Shown here piece by piece: positions 27,466-38,902 of a DNA stretch of 64,000 bases. The notes under the pieces are model-generated. The model had not been told where the DNA came from. It ran no database searches and was given only the letters and a program-made list of their open reading frames with translations. Position numbers and translations under genes: made by a program. Origin of the DNA: Leptospira tipperaryensis (GTDB lineage: Bacteria; Spirochaetota; Leptospiria; Leptospirales; Leptospiraceae); assembly GCF_001729245.1 (NCBI RefSeq), contig NZ_CP015217.1, forward strand, positions 2,532,001 through 2,596,000, in the 5' to 3' direction. Each line of letters begins with the position of its first letter. Position 1 is the first letter of the stretch.

Positions 27466-27738
27466 GATCTGCTTCGCAAAAACGTAAGAGTTCCCACACC
27501 GGATGTTTCACTATAAAGTCAAGATCTGCTTCGGGAAAACGTAAGAGTTCCCACACCGGATGTTTCACTATAAAGTCAAGATCTGCTTCGGGAAAACGTG
27601 AGAGTTCCCACACCGGATGTTTCACCCCGAAGTCAAGATCGGCTTCGTAAAAAACGTAAGAGTTCCCACACCGATGTTTTACGGCAAAGTCAAGATCTAC
27701 TCCGCAAAAACGTGAGAGTTCCCACAATTCGCGATCCT
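27466..27738. repeat. 57-bp tandem repeat, four full copies and a partial
   Basis: Units begin at 27466, 27523, 27580, 27637 and 27694; the last is partial. Consensus blocks are GATCTGCTTCG, AACGTAAGAGTTCCCACACC, GGATGTTTCACTATAAAGTC. The first two units differ at two bases; the fourth and fifth are diverged. The unit is 19 codons, so both strands read open (KSRSASGKRKSSHTGCFTI one way, EADLDFIVKHPVWELLRFP the other), but neither looks like a real gene. It contains the GAGTTCCCACA core seen in the dispersed repeats. A related fragment lies at 30297-30326. Confidence 0.88.
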
Positions 27739-27804
27739 CTTCCAATCCAGTAGGAACTCTCACAAGTTCTCATCCTTCTAAAAAACCATTGAGTTTCAAT
27801 CTCA

Positions 27805-27818
27805 AGAACGATCGTTCT
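27805..27818. promoter_or_regulatory. Perfect palindrome AGAACGATCGTTCT upstream of the Fe-S oxidoreductase gene
   Basis: A 14-bp perfect dyad about 100 bp before the 27918 start. It fits GAAC-N4-GTTC, the Gram-positive LexA consensus, but reported Leptospira LexA sites differ. Candidate operator of unknown owner. Confidence 0.35.
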
Positions 27819-27917
27819 ACTTTAGATCCTCGATTTGAAAATTCCTCGACAGGGAGGTTCTGGATTCCTACGCTGTAAATCAAATCACCAATCCAAAAGA
27901 AAGGGTAACTCATCAAT

Positions 27918-30008
27918 ATGGCAATTTCTCAAATCGCCTTTCACGTGATCTTCACGATCCTATTCGTCATCGCGAATGTAGTTTTTATCCGTGCGATTCT
28001 TTATCGCCTTAAACTGATCTTCAACGCAAGAAAAGCTGCGGGGACCGAGAACTTTCTGGAAAACCCAAACTGGGGATTTAGAATCAACAGTTTTATCCAG
28101 AACGTGATTCTCCAGAAGAAGAACTTCAAAGAACCTCTTCGCGGAATCATGCACGCGTTTATCTTTTACGGCTTTGTAATTTATACGATCCATACCACGA
28201 GCCAGATGATCTCTGGTTTGATCGGTTATGGAATGGATGATCCTTACAAGTTCTCCCTCGTCGGTTTTCTTTTTGGAGAATCAATCGGACATTTGTATGA
28301 ATCCATCGTTCAAGTAGTTTCGATTTTTGTCTTGATCGGTCTTGGATTCTTTGCTTGGAGAAGATGGATTCAAAAAGCAAAAGGACTGGATGTTCATTCT
28401 CCCGCGTCTGCAGTCGTAATTTCCATGATCTCCATTCTTATGATTTCCACCCTTTTGGGTGAAGGCGCAAAAGCGGTGGGTGCGGTTTACGACAGCCCGA
28501 CTGAAAACGCTTCTTTTATCGCCGCGGGAATCGGAGCCGTTTGGAAATCCATCGGTGTGGAATATTCCACCGCCGACCTGGTAGTTCAAATCACTTGGTG
28601 GGTCCACATTCTTTCCGTATTCGCCTTTATGCTCTACGTGCCGACTTCCAAACACGCTCACTTGATCTTCGCACCTTTCAACTATTTCCTTCAATCCGAT
28701 ACTCCAAAAGGAGCTCTTTCTAAAATCAATTTAGAAGATGAGAATGTGGTCTGGGGAGTAAATCGTGTGGAAGACTTTCCTTGGCCGAACCTTCTCGATG
28801 GGATGTCCTGTATCGAGTGCGGACGTTGTCAAGTTCAGTGCCCGGCAAACAGAACCGGAAAAGTTCTAAACCCAAAAGCAATCATCGTAGAACTCAAACA
28901 CGCACTTCTTGAAAAAATGCCGGAAGTTGCAAAGATTCGTCTGGAAGAATCCGACGCCGCTGTTGCCGCTGAAAAAGTTGCAGCACTGGATACGGCGGTG
29001 ATCAACAACTACGAAGGTCTTTCGGAAGAAGCCCTTTGGGGTTGTACTACTTGTTACGCTTGTGTCGAAGCTTGTCCCGTTGGAAACAACCAAGTCAACG
29101 CGATCCTGGAAATGAGAAGACACTTGGTTCTTGCAGAATCCAAATTCCCAGTAGAACTTCAAAACGCATTTGTGAACATGGAAAACAACTCCAACCCTTG
29201 GGGTGTAGGAGCTCACACGAGAGCGGATTGGGCGGACGGACTGGGTGTAAAAACCATGGCGGAAGATTCCAACGTAGACGTTCTCTACTGGGTCGGTTGC
29301 GCCGGAGCCTTTGATGAAAGGAACAAGAGCATCGCTAAATCTTTCGTAAAAATTCTCCAGAAAGCGGACGTGAAGTTTGGAATCTTAGGAACCGAAGAAA
29401 ACTGTTCCGGAGATTCTGCAAGAAGAGGTGGTAACGAATATCTCTACCAAACTCTTGCACAGACAAACGTGGATACGATGAACGGATACAACGTCAAAAA
29501 AGTTGTGACCGCTTGTCCACACTGCTACAACACGATTAAGAATGAATATCCTCAGTTCGGAGGAAACTTCGAAGTGGTTCACCATTCCGAGTTTATCAAC
29601 GATCTCGTAAAAGAGAAAAAGCTGGATGTAAAAACGGCGGAAGACGCTTCTTCCGGAAAATACACCTATCACGATTCGTGCTACATCGGTCGTTACAACG
29701 ATAACTACGAGAACCCAAGAGACGTTGTTAAAAAAGTTGCCGGTGGAAAACTCGCCGAACCTTCCGATCACCACTCGAAAGGTCTCTGTTGTGGAGCCGG
29801 TGGAGCTCAGATGTGGATGGAAGAACAAAACAACGATCGAGTCAATATCAAGAGAACAAAACAACTTCTGGATACCGGTGCGACTACGATCGCCACGGCT
29901 TGTCCTTTCTGCGTGACCATGATCACCGACGGTGTGAAACACGAAGGAAAAGTGGAAGAAGTAAAAGTAAAAGACATCGCGGAATTGGTCGCGGACAATC
30001 TTGCTTAA
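27918..30008 (+). CDS. Membrane Fe-S oxidoreductase, ETF:menaquinone oxidoreductase (EMO)-like
   Basis: 696 residues. An N-terminal NarI-like membrane domain (about 1-265, five or six helices, several His as possible haem ligands) is followed by two 4Fe-4S motifs (CIECGRCQVQCP at about 298, CTTCYACVEACP at about 375) and two CCG domains (CPHCYNTIKNEYPQ near 532; CCGAGGAQMW near 624) as in HdrD/GlpC. This fusion matches proteins proposed to pass electrons from electron-transfer flavoprotein, during fatty-acid oxidation, to menaquinone. Leptospira live on fatty acids, so the role fits; no etf or acyl-CoA dehydrogenase gene is adjacent. Followed by a strong terminator, so probably monocistronic. 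Confidence 0.85.
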   Translation: MAISQIAFHVIFTILFVIANVVFIRAILYRLKLIFNARKAAGTENFLENPNWGFRINSFIQNVILQKKNFKEPLRGIMHAFIFYGFVIYTIHTTSQMISGLIGYGMDDPYKFSLVGFLFGESIGHLYESIVQVVSIFVLIGLGFFAWRRWIQKAKGLDVHSPASAVVISMISILMISTLLGEGAKAVGAVYDSPTENASFIAAGIGAVWKSIGVEYSTADLVVQITWWVHILSVFAFMLYVPTSKHAHLIFAPFNYFLQSDTPKGALSKINLEDENVVWGVNRVEDFPWPNLLDGMSCIECGRCQVQCPANRTGKVLNPKAIIVELKHALLEKMPEVAKIRLEESDAAVAAEKVAALDTAVINNYEGLSEEALWGCTTCYACVEACPVGNNQVNAILEMRRHLVLAESKFPVELQNAFVNMENNSNPWGVGAHTRADWADGLGVKTMAEDSNVDVLYWVGCAGAFDERNKSIAKSFVKILQKADVKFGILGTEENCSGDSARRGGNEYLYQTLAQTNVDTMNGYNVKKVVTACPHCYNTIKNEYPQFGGNFEVVHHSEFINDLVKEKKLDVKTAEDASSGKYTYHDSCYIGRYNDNYENPRDVVKKVAGGKLAEPSDHHSKGLCCGAGGAQMWMEEQNNDRVNIKRTKQLLDTGATTIATACPFCVTMITDGVKHEGKVEEVKVKDIAELVADNLA

Positions 30009-30033
30009 ACGATTCTAACTTAGAATTTACCGT

Positions 30034-30086
30034 TAAAAAAGCCGGTCTTAAAAAAGCCGGTCTTAAAAAAGCCGGCTTTTTTATTT
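30034..30086 (+). terminator. Strong terminator with a stuttered stem
   Basis: AAAAAAGCCGG repeats three times at 15-bp spacing (linked by TCTT) and ends in the perfect palindrome AAAAAAGCCGGCTTTTTT (30065-30082). Alternative hairpins can form from each upstream arm with the single downstream arm. Confidence 0.85.
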
Positions 30087-30296
30087 TCTTCTTAGATTGT
30101 TTCGATTCCAAGAATCGAAACTTTCCTCTGAAAACCATCTTCAAGTCTTCGTTTGAAGCTTTTTTCATTTTAGAATTCTTAAAAAGAGACGGAGTTTTTT
30201 TTCGTATTATCTCGGATACGGACTTCAAGTCCGATTTCAAGTTATTTTTCAGGAAGAGATTGTTCGTCGGAAAAAATAAATCCCTTTTAGAAGTCG

Positions 30297-30326
30297 CTTC
30301 GAAAGTAAGAGTTCCCACATTTTCTT
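30297..30326. repeat. Solitary fragment of the 57-bp repeat family
   Basis: GTCGCTTCGAAAGTAAGAGTTCCCACA resembles the 57-bp unit at 27466. It lies in an AT-rich, otherwise featureless gap (30087-30544). Confidence 0.45.
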
Positions 30327-30544
30327 AAAAAAATCGACTTACTTCAAAAAAAAAAATGAGTATTTTAGAATATTCTAAAATACAAAATTGTTTCCATTTC
30401 ATTCAAAACATTCTTTTCACCTTCATTTCAGATTTCGCCGAAACGTATAATTTTCTAAAAAAATCTCCGCTTCGATTTATAGGAAGATTGAATTTCCCGA
30501 TGAATCAAAGATTCGCTGGAGTTCCAACAAAGTCAGGAGAATCT

Positions 30545-30706
30545 ATGAAAATCATTCCGGTTACAACGCTCCAAAAAAAATCAGAACTCACCCACTCCGT
30601 CTATGCAAACGATTATCACTTGATCTTTGAAACAAGAAAAAAGGTTCCTTGGTTAAATCCGCATTCGATGATTCAGATTCGAAATCTCTTTCGAAAAAAG
30701 TGCTAA
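30545..30706 (+). CDS. Possible small protein with a strong ribosome site
   Basis: 53 codons starting MKIIPVTTLQ, preceded by AGGAGA with a 4-5 nt spacer, one of the better Shine-Dalgarno sites in the window. It is basic and ends FRKKC. No family recognised. The frame is open further upstream (to 30356), but that part is AT-rich and implausible. It could be a real small ORF or chance. Confidence 0.35.
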   Translation: MKIIPVTTLQKKSELTHSVYANDYHLIFETRKKVPWLNPHSMIQIRNLFRKKC

Positions 30707-30855
30707 GAATTGAACTTAAAAATCTTTCTCATAAAAGGATTTTGGTTCCTTTTTATTGGGTCTTTGGGAAGAGGATGAAAACTTTTAAAGAATCCGTTTG
30801 ACGATTCCGCAAAAACCTTTTAAAAAAAGGGCTTCCCGTTTGAACAAATGGGTTT

Positions 30856-30917
<62 letters not shown>

Positions 30918-31163
30918 TATTGTATGACTCAGAAAAAATTCAGATTCTTACTTTCTAAATTCCCTTTTTTTTAAGAATCGAATTCGATTCTCCCCAAGGG
31001 GGTATGATTTCGATAGCGGTGAAAGTCGTTTGTCACAAAGTAAAGTCTGACTTATTGACAAGAATGTGGGCTTAAACTGGAAAAGCCCCTCTTTTCAGAG
31101 AATTCTTCTAAGGGCTTAGGCTTCCAAAGTCAACTTTGGTTGAAGGAGAAAAGTTGGAATTCT

Positions 31164-32771
31164 TTAAGAGACCGGCGGGTAATCCAAAAGAGTTATTTCC
31201 GGATTCTTCTTTTGAAAGTATCCTTTGTCCCATTCCGTATCAAAGAGAAGCGCGGCGCGACCGCCCCGATCGGAGACAAGATTCGCCGAAGAAGGAACTT
31301 TCGAAAGATCTTCCTGCGCAATCCAACAAGAGATCGCATACGGAAGAATCGTGATCGTGGACGGTGCGTTGTATTCGTCCATAAGTCTTCTCTTAAAAAC
31401 TTCGAACTGGAGTTGCCCCATCGCTCCGATGATCGGCAATCCTCCACCGACGGTCTGCGAAGAAAAGAGATGCAGAATTCCCTCTTCCGCGAGCTGATCG
31501 ATTCCTTTTCGAAAACTCTTCATACTCGCGGTATCGGAAGACGAAATCGTTGCAAAGAGTTCCGGAGCAAACACCGGAAGTCCTTTCAGATCCGGAACCT
31601 TGGAAGTCGCGACGATATCTCCGATCGCATAGGTTCCGGGATTTACAAGCCCGATGATATCTCCGGGATACGCTTCGTCGACCGTGTTTCGATCCTGTCC
31701 AAAAAACGCAAAAGAAGAAGAGAGTTTAACAGATTTTCCTAATCTTCCGTGAAGGACGTTGAGTCCTCTTTCAAATTTTCCGGACGTAACTCTTAAGAAT
31801 GCGATTCGATCCCGATGTTGACGATTCATGTTCGCTTGGACCTTAAAGATAAATCCGCTAAAAGGAGTATGAATCGGATCGAGTTTGGATCCGTCTTTTA
31901 GCGGAAAAAACATCGGAGGTGGTGCGATTTTTATAAATTCATCCAAGAACAATTGAATTCCAAAGTTGTTCACCGCCGAACCGAAGAATACGGGTGTGAT
32001 CTTGGATTCTAAAAAGTCTTCTTTGTTAAACTCGGAGATGCCGCCTTCTACGAGTTCTAATTCTTCTCGGAACGCTTTGATGACCCAATCCTCAAATCGA
32101 GAATCCAACTCGGGGTCGTTGATTCCGGATGTTTGGAAGGAAGATTTTTGACTTCCTCCGGGAGTTTTGTCATAGGTAAGAATGGATTTATCTTTTCGAG
32201 AATAGACTCCGCTGAAATCAACTCCAGTTCCGATCGGCCATACCATCGGAACCGCTGCAATTCCGAGAACCTTTTCGATCTCATCCAAGAGTACAAAGAG
32301 ATTCTTTGTAGGTCTGTCCATCTTGTTGATAAAGGTTACGATCGGAATTCCTCTGTCTCTACAAACCTTGAAGAGTTTGATCGTCTGAGGTTCGACCCCC
32401 TTTCCGGCGTCGAGTACCATCACTGCAGTATCCGCTGCGATGAGAGTTCGGTAGGTATCTTCGGAGAAGTCTTCGTGACCGGGAGTATCTAAGAGATTGA
32501 GAACGTGTCCGCTGTATTCAAATTGAAGTGCGGCGGATGTGATGGAGATTCCTTTCTCTTTTTCCATCTCCATCCAGTCGGAAGTAGCGGCCTTCCGATT
32601 CTTTCTTGCCTTTACGGCTCCGGCGAGTTGGATCGCGCCTCCGTAGAGGAGAAGTTTTTCAGTGAGGGTTGTTTTCCCTGCATCCGGGTGAGCGATGATC
32701 GCGAAGGTTCTTCTTCGCCGGGTTTCTTCTTCTATGCTTTGATTTTGTTTCTGCGCTATCGTCTCGCTCAT
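31164..32771 (-). CDS. prfC: Peptide chain release factor 3
   Basis: 535 residues, the usual length. GTPase motifs: G1 AHPDAGKTTL (about 28-37), RKAATSDWMEMEKEKGISIT covering switch I (about 62-81), G3 DTPGHEDF (about 93-100), G4 INKMDRP (about 148-154). These match RF3 rather than EF-G. RF3 recycles RF1/RF2 from the ribosome after termination. I used the ATG at 32771, with AGGG upstream; a TTG at 32789 is in frame. A long gap with repeat copy D lies upstream. Confidence 0.96.
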   Translation of the reverse strand: MSETIAQKQNQSIEEETRRRRTFAIIAHPDAGKTTLTEKLLLYGGAIQLAGAVKARKNRKAATSDWMEMEKEKGISITSAALQFEYSGHVLNLLDTPGHEDFSEDTYRTLIAADTAVMVLDAGKGVEPQTIKLFKVCRDRGIPIVTFINKMDRPTKNLFVLLDEIEKVLGIAAVPMVWPIGTGVDFSGVYSRKDKSILTYDKTPGGSQKSSFQTSGINDPELDSRFEDWVIKAFREELELVEGGISEFNKEDFLESKITPVFFGSAVNNFGIQLFLDEFIKIAPPPMFFPLKDGSKLDPIHTPFSGFIFKVQANMNRQHRDRIAFLRVTSGKFERGLNVLHGRLGKSVKLSSSFAFFGQDRNTVDEAYPGDIIGLVNPGTYAIGDIVATSKVPDLKGLPVFAPELFATISSSDTASMKSFRKGIDQLAEEGILHLFSSQTVGGGLPIIGAMGQLQFEVFKRRLMDEYNAPSTITILPYAISCWIAQEDLSKVPSSANLVSDRGGRAALLFDTEWDKGYFQKKNPEITLLDYPPVS

Positions 32772-32907
32772 AGAATTTGCCCTACCCAATTCCAGATTTT
32801 TCTTTCAAATCGGAGTGTCAGCAACTAAACTCCGATTCGAAACAAGCGAACTTTTATTGGATAGAAGGTTTGAAAGAATCAGAGCTTGTATTCTAAGAGT
32901 GGCACAT

Positions 32908-33071
32908 TGTCGTAGTTCCGACGCTCCTCCGTGAAAGACGCGGGCCCCACCCGCGTGGGGTGGAGGAGGAGAGGTGGCGGGAAAAAATCGGGAGACTTTC
33001 CTCTATCACAAAAAAGCAAGTTCTGCAACCAAATTTCGAACCTCAAAGATTTTGTCGGAACTCCGACAAAA
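32908..33071 (+). repeat. Dispersed intergenic repeat, copy D
   Basis: Same orientation as copy A: TTGTCGTAGTTCCGAC core, CTCCGTGAAAG, a CCCCACCC-GGGTGG hairpin, GGCGGGAAAAAATCGG, CTCTATCACA, and a right core TTTTGTCGGAACTCCGACAAAA (33050-33071), itself a near-perfect palindrome. It sits between the divergent prfC and PilZ-like genes. Confidence 0.85.
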
Positions 33072-33250
33072 TTCTCCAACAGCGCTTTTCCATTCTTAGA
33101 AGCACCTTTCTGATTTCAACTCCCTCGATTCTTTCAAAGAATTTCCAATGCCGACTTTTCTTTTTTTCTCACGTTCGTATTGATCGGGTAAATCGATTGT
33201 AACAGGAATCGACTACATTCTTTTTTATCTTACAAAGACAAAGGTGTTTT

Positions 33251-33571
33251 ATGGAAGGGATTCCCCTCACTCCATCCAGAGTTCTCAAAGGATTGAAACT
33301 TCATATCGACGGACTCGAAGAATCTTTCGATATCTTAAAAATCAGAGAAGACGGAATCACGATCTCTTCTCAGAAAGAGTTGAACCTCCTCGTCGGATCT
33401 CCCTTGAGCGGCCAGATCGCTACCCCCAACTTAAACCTTCAGTTTCGATTTCACGGAAGTTTACAAAGACAGGTTCTCAGACCGGATCAAAACGGATTTA
33501 TCTTAGGAATTCAATTTCATCAAACCACAAGATATCCGGATCTCCTCATCGCACTGGAACTGGCTTCCTAG
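33251..33571 (+). CDS. Small PilZ-like domain protein
   Basis: 106 residues. The pattern of strands with ITISSQKEL, GSPLSGQI and a late GFILGIQFHQ resembles the PilZ beta-barrel, a c-di-GMP-binding or inactive adaptor fold. The usual RxxxR and D/NxSxxG residues are not clearly present, so ligand binding is doubtful. An AAAGG sequence precedes the ATG. A terminator follows about 50 bp later. The fold assignment is tentative. Confidence 0.55.
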   Translation: MEGIPLTPSRVLKGLKLHIDGLEESFDILKIREDGITISSQKELNLLVGSPLSGQIATPNLNLQFRFHGSLQRQVLRPDQNGFILGIQFHQTTRYPDLLIALELAS

Positions 33572-33620
33572 TTTCCTTTTTTCTTTTTTGCATTCGTTCC
33601 CGACAAACCATGAACCTTAA

Positions 33621-33646
33621 AGGGGCGTTTTTGGCCCCGTTTTTTT
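33621..33646 (+). terminator. Rho-independent terminator after the PilZ-like gene
   Basis: GGGGC-GTTTTTG-GCCCC followed by a run of seven T. Confidence 0.8.
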
Positions 33647-33757
33647 AATCCCAACCCCCTAAACTGCCTCGCTCCCTACGGGCAAGTTCGGCGTATCCAC
33701 ATTCATCTATTTTCATTTACGAAACAACTTCCGTTTTGTTTTCTGTACATATCTCGT

Positions 33758-34693
<936 letters not shown>

Positions 34694-34795
34694 CCTTTCC
34701 GAAAATCGGTTTACCAGAGGCCTGTGCTTCCGAAACCTGTATTTAGAGCCTTTTCACCCTCACTTGCGGGCTCGAATAAGAATTAAAGGTATCTC

Positions 34796-35789
<994 letters not shown>

Positions 35790-35815
35790 TCGGATTTTAC
35801 AAAAACCGATATTCA

Positions 35816-35843
35816 AAAAGCCGCAAGTGATTGCGGCTTTTTA
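35816..35843 (+). terminator. Perfect rho-independent terminator after the CitE-like gene
   Basis: AAAAAGCCGCAA-GTGA-TTGCGGCTTTTT, a perfect 12-bp inverted repeat with a T run. Confidence 0.9.
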
Positions 35844-35894
35844 TTTCTTGGATGAGGTTTGGAAAAAGAGAAGCGGGATGGAATTCTTTACTGA

Positions 35895-36368
35895 TTATTT
35901 AAGGAACTTTTCCAAAAGTTTAGCGATCAGTTCGTTTAAACTTTTTTCAACGTAATCCCAGGATTTTTTATTCATGGGTTCGAGAGGCATTTTTTTATTG
36001 AGTTGTTTGAAACGATCAAAACTTTCTCTCGCGTATTCCAGATACTTTCTCGGGTCGATTCCGAGACGGTCGAGATGACCTTCGCTCTTATTATAGATTC
36101 CGGCTACTTTATCTCTGTATTCGTCTTCCAAAAAATAATAACGAATATCCAATTTGATTTCGTCCATTGCCTTATAAATCTTCATTCCCTGCCCTTCTTT
36201 TTTTTCTATTGGAGCAGTCTTATCATCGAAATTTTCCGAGCCTGAAGATTTCTGATTTTCTTTCGAACCGGCGACCTTGGAAGCGGAGTTTTGATTTCCC
36301 TTAATCAACTTCTCAAGTTTTTCACGTTTTAAAATATCAAATAAAGCGCTCTTCTTATGCTTAGTCAC
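35895..36368 (-). CDS. Conserved-looking hypothetical, charged helical protein
   Basis: About 157 residues, very Lys/Glu-rich with a polar low-complexity segment (about 28-55) and a helical C-terminal half with DEIKLDIRYYFLEDEYRDK and GIDPRKYLEYARESFDRFK. No membrane segment or signal peptide. Cytoplasmic adaptor or structural roles are possible, but no family is recognised. The GTG at 36368 has AGG about 8 nt upstream; a TTG at 36374 is the alternative start. Confidence 0.6.
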   Translation of the reverse strand: MTKHKKSALFDILKREKLEKLIKGNQNSASKVAGSKENQKSSGSENFDDKTAPIEKKEGQGMKIYKAMDEIKLDIRYYFLEDEYRDKVAGIYNKSEGHLDRLGIDPRKYLEYARESFDRFKQLNKKMPLEPMNKKSWDYVEKSLNELIAKLLEKFLK

Positions 36369-36584
36369 GATCAAAACCTATCTCTTGCTTAATTATGCCG
36401 ACCCAAAATCAGATCTAAACCTTCGATAAAACCAAAGGTCGGATTCCGTTTTTAGGAAAGAATCTATTATTCTTATCGGAAGATACACGTATCCCGTCCA
36501 TTACTAACAGTTCATGAGACGTTTTTTATTATAAAAAACGAAGGTTTTCGGAGGGAACAACAAGTTTGAAAGAATTGGAAACAA

Positions 36585-37570
<986 letters not shown>

Positions 37571-37656
37571 AGGATAGAATACGAACTGTGGTCAGAGAGT
37601 CAAGCAGGCAAAGCCGGGGCAAAAAATCACCCCGGGTTTCCCCATTCTCCGGGAGA

Positions 37657-37683
37657 AAGAGAATGATTTTCAATCACTCTCTT
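37657..37683. promoter_or_regulatory. Inverted repeat between rhomboid and mtnA
   Basis: AAGAGAATGATT-TTC-AATCACTCTCTT: 12-bp arms with one mismatch. Just before it, CCGGGG and CCCCGG (37614-37635) can also pair. Possible operator or leader structure; not a recognised SAM riboswitch. Confidence 0.4.
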
Positions 37684-37729
37684 TAAATCGAAAAAAAAGC
37701 CCCCATCCTTTATAGCCGGCAACAAAAAA

Positions 37730-38821
37730 ATGCAAGAATCAGGATTAAAACCAATTCTTTGGAAAAACCGAGAACTCACCCTTTTGGATCAAAGAGTTCT
37801 TCCCGGCACGACATCGTTTTTGATCGCGAAAACGATGGAAGATTGTATTTTTGCAATCCGAGAAATGGTAGTCCGAGGAGCTCCGGCCATTGCAATTACG
37901 GGGGCTTTTGGAATCGCCCTCTATCTCAACGGACTTTCTTCCAAACCTACTCTTTCCGAATTGAAAAAAAAACTCGGAGATCTCTTAGAATCAAGACCGA
38001 CGGCAGTAAATCTCAGACTCGCGATCGAAGAATTTTTATCCCGCTTTCCGGAAACTGAATATTCCTCTTTTCAGTTGGAAGATCTACAAAGAGGCGCGGA
38101 AAAGTTCGCGCTCTTTATGCTCGAAGAAGATTTGAATAACAATCTCGCTCTTTCTAAAAATGCGCTGAGTCTCTTTCCAAAAAATCCTTCTTCCTTAAAC
38201 ATCATCACTCATTGTAATACCGGAGCTCTTGCAACGGCGGGTCATGGAACCGCGTTAGGTGTTATACGATCTCTCCGAGACGCGGGACATTCTCTCACAG
38301 TATATGCAGATGAAACCAGACCTTATCTCCAAGGCGCAAGACTTACGGCCTGGGAACTCAAAGAAGAAGGAATTCCTGCGTATCTGATCACGGATAGTAT
38401 GGCCGGCTGGGTCATGGCGTCTCGTAAGATCGACGCGGTCGTAGTCGGCGCCGATCGAATCGCATCGAACGGAGACACCGCGAATAAGATCGGAACTTAT
38501 CCTTTGGCGATCGTCGCCAAACATCACGGAGTTCCTTTTTACGTAGCCGCGACGGAAAAGAGTATGGATTTTAGAATCCCAGATGGAACTCATATTCCGA
38601 TCGAGATGAGAAAGGAAGAAGAAGTAACTTCCTTTGGATTTTTAAAAGACGCGGATGGAAAACCTTTTTTGAGCGAGGGTGTCATCGCTCCCAAAGGAAT
38701 GCCGGCCCTCAATCCTTCTTTCGACGTGACACCCGCTTCTTTGATCACGGGGATCATCACCGAAAGAGGAATTATCTCTCCGGTTACGGAAGAAAATCTA
38801 AAAAAAGTTTTCGGCTCTTAA
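37730..38821 (+). CDS. mtnA: Methylthioribose-1-phosphate isomerase
   Basis: 363 residues, the family length. Signature elements are IREMVVRGAPAI near the N terminus, ITHCNTGALATAGHG with the catalytic Cys (about 165), YADETRPYLQGARLTAWEL, and GADRIASNGDTANKIGTY with the catalytic Asp (about 243). It isomerises 5-methylthioribose-1-phosphate to the ribulose form in the methionine salvage pathway. Other mtn genes are not in the window. No clear SD precedes the ATG. Confidence 0.95.
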   Translation: MQESGLKPILWKNRELTLLDQRVLPGTTSFLIAKTMEDCIFAIREMVVRGAPAIAITGAFGIALYLNGLSSKPTLSELKKKLGDLLESRPTAVNLRLAIEEFLSRFPETEYSSFQLEDLQRGAEKFALFMLEEDLNNNLALSKNALSLFPKNPSSLNIITHCNTGALATAGHGTALGVIRSLRDAGHSLTVYADETRPYLQGARLTAWELKEEGIPAYLITDSMAGWVMASRKIDAVVVGADRIASNGDTANKIGTYPLAIVAKHHGVPFYVAATEKSMDFRIPDGTHIPIEMRKEEEVTSFGFLKDADGKPFLSEGVIAPKGMPALNPSFDVTPASLITGIITERGIISPVTEENLKKVFGS

Positions 38822-38867
38822 GAATCGCTCCCGCTTTTTAAAGTTTTTGATTCTTTCTAAAACAATC

Positions 38868-38892
38868 TTTAAAAGAATACTCGTCTTTTAAA
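38868..38892. terminator. AT-rich inverted repeat between convergent genes
   Basis: TTTAAAAGA-N7-TCTTTTAAA between the mtnA stop and the strictosidine-synthase-like gene stop; a possible weak bidirectional terminator. Confidence 0.35.
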
Positions 38893-38902
38893 AAATAAAA
38901 CT

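Noticed and set aside
27466..27738. CRISPR array
   Set aside because: The 57-bp units abut with no unique spacers and no cas genes are present.
27327..27763. Protein-coding genes on either strand of the 57-bp repeat
   Set aside because: Both strands are open only because the unit is 19 codons; no SD and low-complexity products.
29789..30328. Long plus-strand ORF overlapping the EMO-like gene
   Set aside because: It lies mainly in another frame of that gene and across its terminator; basic, low-quality product.
30356..30544. Longer version of the small protein at 30545
   Set aside because: AT-rich Phe/Ile/Asn run without SD; the internal ATG is much better placed.
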